From: Flavobacteriales bacterium
GTDB lineage: Bacteria; Bacteroidota; Bacteroidia; Flavobacteriales; JADGDT01
Length of the DNA: 9,101 bases
Direction of reading: 5' to 3'
Assembly: GCA_023145275.1 (NCBI GenBank)
Contig: JAGLEB010000054.1
Coordinates: forward strand, 1-9,101
In this document: positions 1-7,319 of the stretch, one piece after another
How positions within the stretch are numbered: the first letter of the stretch is position 1
Layout of the letters: each line of letters begins with the position of its first letter
Position numbers and translations under genes: made by a program
The notes under the pieces: model-generated
The model's database searches: none
The model's input: the letters and a program-made list of their open reading frames with translations, nothing else
What the model was told of the DNA's origin: nothing

Positions 1-85
1 CGATTTGCTATTTTAGAAAAATTCATAAAAAAACAATAAATATCATATTCTATATTTTCCATTACAAACGATATTGTTACATGAA

Positions 86-175
86 TTATAGGACGAAAAT
101 ATTATATTCTACTTTATATAAGTGGTGTTATATTTTTGAGTAGTCAAATATTATTATATATTTATAGACCGAAAA
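86..175. repeat. Pair of 14-base near-identical direct repeats, TTATAGnnCGAAAA
   Basis: TTATAGGACGAAAA at 86-99 and TTATAGACCGAAAA at 162-175 match at 12 of 14 positions, differing only at the two central bases. The copies start 76 bases apart and flank the candidate -7 box at 131-138. The CG-containing core stands out in otherwise AT-only surroundings. They could be binding sites for a regulator of the operon, but no regulator is encoded in the window and two copies are too few to define a motif. Confidence 0.35.
131..138 (+). promoter_or_regulatory. Candidate Bacteroidota -7 promoter box (TATTTTTG)
   Basis: TATTTTTG fits the Bacteroidota sigma-ABfr consensus TAnnTTTG exactly and is the only full match I found on the plus strand between 1 and 284. 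A start site a few bases downstream would give a leader of about 140 bases before atpE. The matching -33 TTTG element is not visible at the usual spacing of about 19-21 bases; that interval reads as plain AT-rich sequence. In DNA this AT-rich a single box can occur by chance, so the call is tentative. Confidence 0.3.
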
Positions 176-199
176 AGCGCGGAAAGTGTTTTGTTTCAG

Positions 200-244
200 A
201 TATATGTATATGGTTTAGTACATATATAGTGCTTTTGTACTAAG
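200..244 (+). promoter_or_regulatory. Two overlapping inverted repeats in the atpE leader
   Basis: ATATATGTA at 200-208 pairs perfectly with TACATATAT at 219-227 (9 base pairs, 10-base loop). A second hairpin pairs TTAGTAC at 215-221 with GTACTAA at 237-243, extendable by a U-G pair at 214/244. The two hairpins share 219-221, so they cannot both form in full. They lie about 40-85 bases before the atpE start and would be in the 5' untranslated region if the 131-138 promoter is real. The pairing is seen in the sequence; any regulatory role is a guess. AT-rich DNA gives such palindromes fairly often. Confidence 0.3.
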
Positions 245-284
245 GATTAATTTAATAATAGATAAAACAATATTTTTATAAATT

Positions 285-893
285 ATGGAGTCGAAACTTC
301 AAGAGTTAACTGACAAACTTTATTCCGAAGGTGTTTCTAAGGCCCAAGAGGAAGCTAAAGTTATATTAGAAGAAGCCAAAAAGGAATCCAACAAAATTTT
401 ATCTGATGCAAAGGAAAAAGCCGAACAATTATTAGTTCAGGCTGGATCAGATGCAAAAGAAGCAAGAAAGAATGTTGATTCTGAAATCAAAATGGCATCC
501 CAACAAGCTATTTCTACCTTACAACAGCAAATTACAAAAAGCATTAGTGTAGATGTTGTAAAGCCTACTTTAAAGGAGGTTTTTGCCAACAAGGATTATA
601 TTCAAGAGTTGATAAAGAAAGTTGTGGAAGGATGGTCTAAAACTGGAAACTTCGATATCAACGTTATTTTGCCAGAAGATAAAAAGGCAGAAATGGATAA
701 ATTGTTAAAGAATAGTTTAGCAACAGAGATGAATAAAGGCTTGACCTTTGAATTTGATAAAGCTGTAAAGGCTGGATTTAAAGTAGAACCTAAAGATGGT
801 AGCTACGTTATAAGCTTTACGGAAAATGATTTCCAAAATTTCTTTAAATCATTTTTGAGACCAAAAACAAATCAGTTATTATTTCAAGATTAA
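285..893 (+). CDS. atpE: V/A-type ATPase subunit E (peripheral stalk)
   Basis: Subunit E forms the peripheral stalk that holds the catalytic head against rotation, joining it to subunit I on the cytoplasmic side of the membrane. The 202-residue product has the family's two-part build. Residues about 1-90 are a charged, Ala/Glu/Lys/Gln-rich coiled coil, and about 95-202 form a globular part that ends in FLRPKTNQLLF, like the E-family C-terminal helix. The length is usual for bacterial E subunits. ATG at 285 starts the coiled coil directly; upstream is A/T-only sequence with no Shine-Dalgarno, normal for Bacteroidota. It is the first gene of the operon and ends 5 bases before the DUF2764 gene. 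No subunit G partner, which pairs with E in Thermus and Enterococcus, is encoded nearby. The family call rests on the coiled coil, the C-terminus and the position before the DUF2764 gene and atpA. Confidence 0.88.
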   Translation: MESKLQELTDKLYSEGVSKAQEEAKVILEEAKKESNKILSDAKEKAEQLLVQAGSDAKEARKNVDSEIKMASQQAISTLQQQITKSISVDVVKPTLKEVFANKDYIQELIKKVVEGWSKTGNFDINVILPEDKKAEMDKLLKNSLATEMNKGLTFEFDKAVKAGFKVEPKDGSYVISFTENDFQNFFKSFLRPKTNQLLFQD

Positions 894-898
894 CTGAT

Positions 899-1762
899 AT
901 GGCCAGAAACTATTATTGTTTAGTTGCGGGATTGCCAGATATCTTTTTAGGCGATAAAAAGATTGGCGAATCGTCTATAGCCCTTAAAGAAACTCTTAAA
1001 GAAGAGTTGCACATCAAGGACTATAAGATGATAGAGCTGCTGTATCTCCCATTTGACCATAAAAACATTATAGACCTGCTCTATGACGTAAAGAGTGATT
1101 TAGACTATAGAGGGCTTTATTCGATTACAGAAATAGCTCAACTAGGAGATAAAAAGAGCTTTGAACTTATGGAAAATGATATTTTTCCACAATATATAAT
1201 AGACACATTATACAGTTATCATTCAGCGAGTGAAAAATTGAGTAAGGTAGAAATGGAGGCACTTCTGTATACTAACTACGTTGCATATACTCGGACTTTT
1301 TCTAATAAGTTTTTAAAGGAAGTTTTAGAGCAAGAGTTGAATACAAAAAATTTGTTTTCAGCATTGTTAGGACGTAAGTATGATTTTGAATTTGAAAAGG
1401 AGCTGGTTGGAATAAATGATTTCAATGAAGCTTTGGCTAGAAGTAGAACTAGAGATTTTGGTTTGGCTAATGAATACGTGTATGTAGAACCTATTCTTCA
1501 AATTTTTGAGGAGGATAATATACAGGAACGCGAGTTTAAATTAGATAAGCTGAAATGGGATTACATAGAAGATGCAACTTTCTTTAATTTCTTTTCCGTA
1601 GAAAAGGTTATGAGTTTTGTTTTAAGGCTTTTTATTGCCGAAAGATGGATAAAACTTTCGCCAGAAGAAGGAGAAAAATTATTTAAAAAGTTATTGAATG
1701 AATTAGGTAATAATTATGAATTTCCTGAAGAATACGTTATAAATCATGGAAGGAGAAAATAA
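899..1762 (+). CDS. DUF2764 family protein, likely subunit C-like component of the V-type ATPase
   Basis: This 287-residue protein opens with YYCLVAGLPDIFLG, the start typical of the DUF2764 family found between atpE and atpA in Bacteroidota, Chlamydiae and spirochaetes. It looks soluble and mostly helical, with no signal peptide or membrane segment. No function is firmly established to my knowledge. I infer that it is a diverged subunit C, the funnel-shaped connector between rotor ring and central shaft. The operon lacks a normal C gene, and two stretches (N148-K160, with N-x-x-x-L then L-L-G-R-K; and S233-L253, SVEKVMSFVLRLFIAERWIKL minus its last residue, containing E248-R249) resemble by eye the repeated helix pattern of C subunits. 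The similarity is weak and unmeasured. The gene starts 5 bases after atpE, and its last 17 bases overlap the start of atpA in another frame, so co-translation is likely. Confidence 0.82.
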   Translation: MARNYYCLVAGLPDIFLGDKKIGESSIALKETLKEELHIKDYKMIELLYLPFDHKNIIDLLYDVKSDLDYRGLYSITEIAQLGDKKSFELMENDIFPQYIIDTLYSYHSASEKLSKVEMEALLYTNYVAYTRTFSNKFLKEVLEQELNTKNLFSALLGRKYDFEFEKELVGINDFNEALARSRTRDFGLANEYVYVEPILQIFEEDNIQEREFKLDKLKWDYIEDATFFNFFSVEKVMSFVLRLFIAERWIKLSPEEGEKLFKKLLNELGNNYEFPEEYVINHGRRK

Positions 1763-3512
1763 AACCACCGGTAAGGTAGCCGGAATTATAGCAAACCTCG
1801 TTATTGTTGAGGTTGATGGACCTGTAGGGCAGAATGAAATTTGTTTTATTCAGCATCCCGAGAGTAACTTGATGGCTGAGGTTATTAAGATTATTGGGGA
1901 TAATGCCTATGTGCAGGTTTTTGAAAGCACTAGAGGGTTAAAGGTGGGAACTAATGTTGAGTTCGAAGGTCACCTTTTAGAGTCTACATTAGGGCCTGGA
2001 ATTTTATCGAGAAACTACGATGGATTGCAGAATGACCTTGATAAAATGGAAGGAGTTTTCTTGAAAAGAGGAGACTATACTGATCCGCTAAACCGAGAGG
2101 TAAAGTGGGATTGGACACCAATAGTAAAAGTTGGCGATGTAGTTAAAGCCGGTGATTGGCTTGGAGAAGTTCCTGAAAATGGAATGCCTCACAAAATAAT
2201 GGTGCCTTTTAAGTTTAAAGGTAAATTCACTGTTAAATCTATAACTGCAGCTGGTTCATTTACTGTTGATGACGAAACTGCTGTGTTGACTGATGAGGAA
2301 GGTAATGACGTTACGACAACAATGGTTCAGAAATGGCCCGTAAAAATAGCCGTAAAGTCATACAAAGAAAAGCCACGTCCGTTTAAGATGTTTGAAACAG
2401 GAGTGAGAGCAATGGATACTCTAAATCCTATTGCTGAAGGAGGAACAGGGTTTATTCCTGGACCTTTCGGAACTGGTAAAACGGTTCTTCAGCACGCTAT
2501 TTCGAAATATGCCGAAGCAGATATAGTAATTATTGCTGCTTGTGGTGAGCGTGCAAATGAGGTTGTGGAAATCTTTACAGAGTTTCCCGAGCTTGATGAC
2601 CCTCGTACAGGACGTAAACTTATTGAGAGAACAACAATTATAGCGAATACATCAAATATGCCTGTTGCAGCCCGTGAAGCTTCTGTTTACACAGCTATGA
2701 CATTGGGAGAGTATTACAGAACTATGGGGCTTAAAGTGTTGCTTATGGCAGATTCTACCTCTCGTTGGGCACAAGCACTAAGAGAGATGAGTAACCGTCT
2801 TGAGGAACTTCCTGGGCCAGATGCCTTTCCTATGGATTTAACAGCAGTAATTTCGAGTTTCTATGCTCGTGCTGGTATTGTTTATCTGAATAATGGAGAA
2901 TCAGGATCGATTACGTTTATCGGAACTGTGTCACCAGCTGGAGGTAACCTTAAGGAACCAGTAACGGAATCTACTCGTAAATCTGCGAGATGTTTTTATG
3001 GTTTAAATCAAGCACGTGCCGATAGCAAACGTTATCCTGCTATTGACCCTATTGATAGCTATTCCAAATATTTAGAATATCCTGAAATAGTTGAGTCGCT
3101 AGGAGAGAAGTTAGGCGATAGTTGGATAGAGAATGTTCTTAAAACTAAAAATATATTACTTAGAGGAAAAGAGGCTATGGAGCAGATCAATATCTTAGGA
3201 GATGATGGTGTACCTTTAGAGTTTCACAAGCGTTTTTGGAATTCAGAATTAATTGATGGAGTTATACTTCAGCAAGATTCTTTTGACGAAATTGATGCTT
3301 ATTGCCCGCTTGATCGACAGAAATTAATGCTAGAATTAGTTTTAGATATCACTGATAAGGATTTTAGTTTTGGTATGTTCGAGGATGTGAGTACTTTCTA
3401 TAAGAAAATTACAAACATTCTTAAACAGATGAATTATTCAGAGCTTGATTCTGATAAATTCTCTACTTATCATGGCGAACTAGATTCAATGATTAATGAA
3501 CGTCTAAATTAA
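1746..3512 (+). CDS. atpA: V/A-type ATPase catalytic subunit A
   Basis: Subunit A hydrolyses or makes ATP in the A3B3 head. The 588-residue length matches the family. In order: a beta-barrel N-terminus (about 1-75), the non-homologous insert specific to V/A-type A subunits (about 110-190), the nucleotide-binding domain, and a helical C-terminus. The P-loop GPFGTGKT is at 239-246 (catalytic Lys245), the catalytic glutamate is E268 in GERANE (the family usually reads GERGNE), and the Walker B/DSTSRW motif is at 336-341. All key residues are present, so the enzyme should be active. ATG 1746 lies inside the end of the DUF2764 gene. No in-frame ATG, GTG or TTG sits close downstream, and the product begins in register with the family, so the start is accepted despite the 17-base overlap. 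There is no good Shine-Dalgarno; the AGGAG at 1751 lies after the start codon. Confidence 0.97.
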   Translation: MEGENKTTGKVAGIIANLVIVEVDGPVGQNEICFIQHPESNLMAEVIKIIGDNAYVQVFESTRGLKVGTNVEFEGHLLESTLGPGILSRNYDGLQNDLDKMEGVFLKRGDYTDPLNREVKWDWTPIVKVGDVVKAGDWLGEVPENGMPHKIMVPFKFKGKFTVKSITAAGSFTVDDETAVLTDEEGNDVTTTMVQKWPVKIAVKSYKEKPRPFKMFETGVRAMDTLNPIAEGGTGFIPGPFGTGKTVLQHAISKYAEADIVIIAACGERANEVVEIFTEFPELDDPRTGRKLIERTTIIANTSNMPVAAREASVYTAMTLGEYYRTMGLKVLLMADSTSRWAQALREMSNRLEELPGPDAFPMDLTAVISSFYARAGIVYLNNGESGSITFIGTVSPAGGNLKEPVTESTRKSARCFYGLNQARADSKRYPAIDPIDSYSKYLEYPEIVESLGEKLGDSWIENVLKTKNILLRGKEAMEQINILGDDGVPLEFHKRFWNSELIDGVILQQDSFDEIDAYCPLDRQKLMLELVLDITDKDFSFGMFEDVSTFYKKITNILKQMNYSELDSDKFSTYHGELDSMINERLN

Positions 3513-3529
3513 TTGTAAAATATTAAAAT

Positions 3530-4852
3530 ATGGAGACATTAGCGTTTCAGAAAATATATACTAAAATTAAGAACATAACTAAGGCTACAATTACTATCGA
3601 AGCTGATAATATCGGATATGATGAGATGGCTTTGGTTGATGGAAGAATGGCTCAGGTAGTGAAAATTAGTAAATCAGAAGTGGTTTTACAGGTTTTTGCT
3701 GGTACTGAAGGTATTTCTACTAATGCAGAGGTTGTATTTCTTGGTAATCCGCCACAGTTGAAAGTTGGAGAGCAATTAGCTGGACGATTTTTCAACGCAT
3801 TTGGTGATCCTATTGATGGAGGACCAAATGTAGAGGGTAGAACTGTAGAAATCGGTGGTCCATCGGTAAATCCAGTTCGTCGTAAACAACCATCACAATT
3901 GATTGCTACGGGTATTGCAGGAATCGACCTTAATAACTCATTAGTTACAGGACAGAAAATTCCATTTTTTGCCGATCCCGATCAGCCTTACAACCAAGTA
4001 ATGGCAAATGTGGCATTAAGAGCAGAAGCAGATAAGATTATTCTAGGAGGTATGGGATTGTCTAACGATGATTATTTATACTTTAAGAACTTATTTACTA
4101 ATGCTGGAGCTTTAGATAGAATTATAAGTTTTGTAAATACTACAGAAGATCCGCCGGTAGAGCGTTTGCTTATACCAGATATGTCATTGACATCAGCAGA
4201 ATATTTTGCGGTAGAAAAAAATGAAAAAGTATTGGTGTTACTTACAGATATGACTCTGTTTGCCGATGCACTTTCTATTGTGTCAAATAGAATGGATCAG
4301 ATCCCTTCTAAAGATAGTATGCCGGGATCTTTGTATTCTGATCTTGCTCGTATCTACGAGAAAGCAGTTCAGTTTCCAGAGGGAGGCTCAATAACTATTA
4401 TTGCAGTTACAACTCTTAATGGTGGAGATATTACTCACGCAATTCCTGATAATACTGGATATATTACAGAAGGACAGTTGTTCTTGCGTAACGATTCTGA
4501 TATAGGAAAGGTAATTGTAGATCCATTTAGAAGTTTGTCGCGTTTGAAGCAGTTAGTAATTGGTAAACAAACTCGCGAAGATCACCCACAAGTGATGAAT
4601 GCCGCAATTAGATTATATGCCGATGCAGCAAATGCAAAGACAAAGCAAGACAATGGTTTTGATCTTACTGATTATGACGAGCGTACGCTTGAGTTTGCAA
4701 GAGAATATTCTCTACAGATTTTAGCGATAGATATTAATATTGATACTGAAAAGATGCTTGATGTAACTTGGGGATTATTTAGCAAATTCTTTGAGAGAGA
4801 AGAAGTTGTGGTTCGTCAAGAATTTGTAGACAAGTATTGGGTTAAGAATTAA
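3530..4852 (+). CDS. atpB: V/A-type ATPase non-catalytic subunit B
   Basis: Subunit B alternates with A in the hexameric head and supplies residues to the catalytic interface without hydrolysing ATP itself. The 440-residue product has the family order: N-terminal beta-barrel with the DGRMAQVV stretch, central domain, helical C-terminus. At 141-156 the P-loop position reads GQKIPFFADPDQPYNQ; the Walker lysine/threonine pair is absent, as expected for B and not for A or for F-type beta. FRSLSRL at 333-339 carries R338, which aligns with the arginine finger reaching into the neighbouring A subunit, followed by GKQTREDH. The gene follows atpA by 17 A/T-rich bases, with an A-rich leader before ATG 3530 and no Shine-Dalgarno. 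It is slightly shorter than many archaeal B subunits, but nothing essential seems missing. Confidence 0.97.
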   Translation: METLAFQKIYTKIKNITKATITIEADNIGYDEMALVDGRMAQVVKISKSEVVLQVFAGTEGISTNAEVVFLGNPPQLKVGEQLAGRFFNAFGDPIDGGPNVEGRTVEIGGPSVNPVRRKQPSQLIATGIAGIDLNNSLVTGQKIPFFADPDQPYNQVMANVALRAEADKIILGGMGLSNDDYLYFKNLFTNAGALDRIISFVNTTEDPPVERLLIPDMSLTSAEYFAVEKNEKVLVLLTDMTLFADALSIVSNRMDQIPSKDSMPGSLYSDLARIYEKAVQFPEGGSITIIAVTTLNGGDITHAIPDNTGYITEGQLFLRNDSDIGKVIVDPFRSLSRLKQLVIGKQTREDHPQVMNAAIRLYADAANAKTKQDNGFDLTDYDERTLEFAREYSLQILAIDINIDTEKMLDVTWGLFSKFFEREEVVVRQEFVDKYWVKN

Positions 4853-4872
4853 TAATCTAAAAACTAAAATTT

Positions 4873-5475
4873 GTGGCTATAGCATTTCAATATAATAAAA
4901 CCTCGCAGCAGAATATGGATAAGCAGCTCAAGATTAGAGAGCGCGCTTTACCTACGCTTCAGAACAAAGAAGCGGCACTGCGTATTGAGGTTAAGAGAGC
5001 AAAAACAATGGCCGCTAAGCTCGAGGACAAACTCCAACAGCAAATGGCCAAATTAGATGGAATATCTAGCCTTTGGGTTGAATTTGACACAAATATTGTT
5101 TCGGTTGAAGATGTAATTTTAGACAGAAAGAAAATAGCGGGAGTTAATACCCCCGTACTAGTTGATGTAAAATTCAAAAAGGAAGAATTTTCACTTTTTA
5201 GTAAACCCTTGTGGTTTATGGATGGAGTAGAGATCTTGAAAGATTTAGTGAATATTTCTATAGAGCGCGAAGTGTTTTTGCGCAAAATGGAATTACTAAA
5301 TATTGCAAGGAAAAAAACAACACAAAAGGTTAATCTCTACGATAAGGTTCAAATACCTGGATATAAAGATGCTATTATGAAGATTAAACGATTCTTAGAA
5401 GATGAGGAGAATCTTTCAAAATCAGCACAGAAGATTGTTAAAACCCGTCAACAAAAAATGCAGGAGGAGTCATGA
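4873..5475 (+). CDS. atpD: V/A-type ATPase central stalk subunit D
   Basis: Subunit D is the rotating shaft inside the A3B3 head, the V-type counterpart of F-type gamma. The 200-residue product begins AIAFQYNKTSQQNMDKQLK and continues with RERALPTLQNKEAALR, a strong match to the family's conserved N-terminal helix. Long N- and C-terminal helices (about 8-65 and 120-195) can pair as the antiparallel coiled coil of the shaft, with a smaller mixed region between. The start is GTG at 4873, chosen because it puts the conserved N-terminus at residue 1; no ATG occurs until well inside the conserved helix. The gene follows atpB by 20 bases and shares four bases (ATGA) with atpI, a classic coupling overlap. 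Subunit F, which normally sits on D in the shaft, is not encoded in the window. Confidence 0.95.
   Translation: MAIAFQYNKTSQQNMDKQLKIRERALPTLQNKEAALRIEVKRAKTMAAKLEDKLQQQMAKLDGISSLWVEFDTNIVSVEDVILDRKKIAGVNTPVLVDVKFKKEEFSLFSKPLWFMDGVEILKDLVNISIEREVFLRKMELLNIARKKTTQKVNLYDKVQIPGYKDAIMKIKRFLEDEENLSKSAQKIVKTRQQKMQEES
5462..5467 (+). promoter_or_regulatory. AGGAGG Shine-Dalgarno-like sequence before atpI
   Basis: AGGAGG lies four bases before the atpI ATG at 5472, within the last codons of atpD. It is the only strong Shine-Dalgarno-like sequence at a proper distance from a start in this operon; the other genes have A-rich leaders. It may help start atpI where the ATGA overlap limits reinitiation. 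The bases also encode Gln-Glu-Glu at the end of AtpD, so a chance match is possible, and Bacteroidota use such sites little. Confidence 0.4.
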
Positions 5476-7268
5476 TAGAACCAATGAAAAAATACTCGTT
5501 CCTTGTGTTTCACTCCGAATACGTGAAATTTGTTAAAGACATCCGATCTTTGGGTGTTTTACATATTGTCACGAAAGAAGGGGAGTTGAACGAAGAAAAT
5601 CGTTTAAAGCTATCAAAGATTAATCAGTTGAAATCTGCAGTAGGGACTATTGAAAAACTGAAAATTGAAGAGGAAATAGAACCTGAGATTAATGATGCGG
5701 AGGAATTATTAGAGCTTATAAATGATAAAACAGAAACTGAAAATCATCTAATACAAGAAATTGCTATTACTGAAAAGAAAAGAGCAAATGCAATTCCTTG
5801 GGGTGATTTTAACCCAGAAACAATCACTAAACTTAAGGATGCGGGATATAAGCTGCAGTATTTTGTTTGTGAAGAGAAAAACTGGGATGATAAGTGGATA
5901 GACGAATATAATATTGAGATTGTATATAAAGAGAGTAAGGATATTTATTTTGTTTGCATAAATATAGGAGAAACTGAGTTTTCTAATCCTAATGTTGAAG
6001 ACGTAGAGGTAAAACATCCACTTTCTTATTACGATAATTTGATATTGCAATATGGAAATGAGCTTTCTACAACTCAGGAAGAGTTAAATCATATTGCAAA
6101 ATATGCTTCCCCAGTTCTAAAGAGTCATTTCGAAAAACTCGAAAGTGAATTGTTTTTCACTAAGGTTATTGAGAGTGGAGAAAAGAAAGCAGAGGATAAG
6201 ATTATTATTCTTTCTGGATGGATTCCTGTTGCGAAAGCAGAGGAGTTTGTAAGTTTCTTAGATTCTGAAAGAATTGTGTATTTAAGCGAGAAGGCTAAGC
6301 CAGAAGACAATATGCCTATTAAATTACACAACGGTTGGTTCTCTAGATTATTCGAGCCAATTGGCGAATTGTACACTCTTCCAAATCACATGGAATTGGA
6401 TTTAACACCGTTCTTTGCACCTTTCTACATGCTTTTCTTCGGATTCTGCCTTGGAGATGCTGGATATGGTGTTCTTATTATGTTAGGAACTCTATTTGGA
6501 TTGGCTAAAGCTAGCGAAAAAGTTAAGCCTTTATTATGGCTAGGATTTTTCCTCGGACTTGCTACTACAGTTATGGGAATAGTTGGGGGTACAGTGTTCG
6601 GAATAATGTTAGTTGATCAGGAATGGGCATGGCTTGGAGCATATAAAGATTTCTTGGAGAAAGTAGATCTAATGGTTCTTGCTTTGGCACTTGGATATTT
6701 TCAAGTTGTTTTCGGAATGGTATTGAAGGCTGTTAATCTTTCTAGATTGTTTGGGTTCAGATATTCTATAGCACAAATAGGTTGGATAATAATTGTAGGT
6801 ATCACAATACCTGCTTATGCTTTGGGAAGTGAAGGCTTTATAGATGCTAGTTTAGCTAATAATATAGCTTTGGTTTCTGGAATAGTTGGTGCTATACCTG
6901 CATTGTTCTATAATTCTCCAGATAAAAACATTTTCCTTAATTTCGGAACAGGTCTATGGGAATCATATGGAATGGCCTCAGGATTATTAGGGGATGTGCT
7001 ATCATATATTAGATTATTTGCACTAGGGTTGTCGAGTGCAATTCTAGGAAGTGTCTTTAATTCTCTAGCATTAGATTTGAGTCCGGACACAATTATCTTA
7101 CGTCAAATTTCGATAGTATTAATTTTGGCATTTGGACATGGAATTAATATTTTTATGGCCTTATTAGGAGCATTTGTACATCCGCTGAGGCTGACATTTG
7201 TAGAGTTTTATAAAAATGCCGGATTTTCGGGTGGCGGTAAGAAATACAATCCCTTTACAGTGAATTAG
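5472..7268 (+). CDS. atpI: V/A-type ATPase membrane subunit I (subunit a homologue)
   Basis: Subunit I is the membrane stator: it forms the two ion half-channels next to the rotor ring and anchors the peripheral stalk. The 598-residue product has a cytoplasmic N-terminal half (about 1-305) opening with MKKYSFLVFHSEYVKFV and GVLHI, typical of the family, then about seven or eight membrane helices from residue 313 on, beginning with TPFFAPFYMLFFGFCLGDAGYG. R514 in GDVLSYIRLFALGL aligns with the essential arginine facing the rotor carboxylate (yeast Vph1 R735), and R573 in HPLRLTFVEFY with the second conserved arginine. ATG 5472 overlaps the atpD stop by four bases and follows AGGAGG. Met5 at 5484 is the only near alternative and lies farther from that site. 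The size is usual for Bacteroidota and Chlamydiae, below the roughly 650 residues of many other I subunits. Confidence 0.96.
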   Translation: MIEPMKKYSFLVFHSEYVKFVKDIRSLGVLHIVTKEGELNEENRLKLSKINQLKSAVGTIEKLKIEEEIEPEINDAEELLELINDKTETENHLIQEIAITEKKRANAIPWGDFNPETITKLKDAGYKLQYFVCEEKNWDDKWIDEYNIEIVYKESKDIYFVCINIGETEFSNPNVEDVEVKHPLSYYDNLILQYGNELSTTQEELNHIAKYASPVLKSHFEKLESELFFTKVIESGEKKAEDKIIILSGWIPVAKAEEFVSFLDSERIVYLSEKAKPEDNMPIKLHNGWFSRLFEPIGELYTLPNHMELDLTPFFAPFYMLFFGFCLGDAGYGVLIMLGTLFGLAKASEKVKPLLWLGFFLGLATTVMGIVGGTVFGIMLVDQEWAWLGAYKDFLEKVDLMVLALALGYFQVVFGMVLKAVNLSRLFGFRYSIAQIGWIIIVGITIPAYALGSEGFIDASLANNIALVSGIVGAIPALFYNSPDKNIFLNFGTGLWESYGMASGLLGDVLSYIRLFALGLSSAILGSVFNSLALDLSPDTIILRQISIVLILAFGHGINIFMALLGAFVHPLRLTFVEFYKNAGFSGGGKKYNPFTVN

Positions 7269-7319
7269 TATCAAAAAAATCAATAATAAATTATAATATT
7301 TTAAAAACAAAGAAAAATT

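Larger units (their letters stand above)
1..284. other. Non-coding AT-rich leader upstream of the V-type ATPase operon
   Basis: No convincing open reading frame lies in this stretch, which is much richer in A and T than the genes that follow. It precedes the first gene of a seven-gene operon, so it is the natural place for the operon promoter and 5' untranslated region. It contains a TAnnTTTG-type box at 131-138, a near-perfect 14-base direct repeat (86-99 and 162-175), and overlapping inverted repeats between 200 and 244, listed separately. No tRNA, rRNA or known riboswitch fold was recognised. The gene to the left lies outside the window, so it is unknown whether this region is also a divergent promoter. 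Confidence 0.7.

Noticed and set aside
4959..5285. 108-codon minus-strand open frame inside atpD
   Set aside because: It lies wholly opposite a well-supported atpD, its Ser/Thr-rich product resembles no family I know, and it has no start context.
5748..6376. Two minus-strand open frames (5748-6050 and 6125-6376) inside atpI
   Set aside because: Both are antisense to the cytoplasmic half of AtpI, which reads through as a normal family member; the products look like antisense noise.
6908..7090. 60-codon minus-strand open frame in atpI
   Set aside because: It is antisense to the most conserved part of AtpI, around R514, and has no independent support.
7269..7319. Possible separate promoter for atpK in the 51-base gap after atpI
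   Set aside because: The gap is A/T-only with no TAnnTTTG box or -33 element, so nothing beyond base composition supports a promoter.
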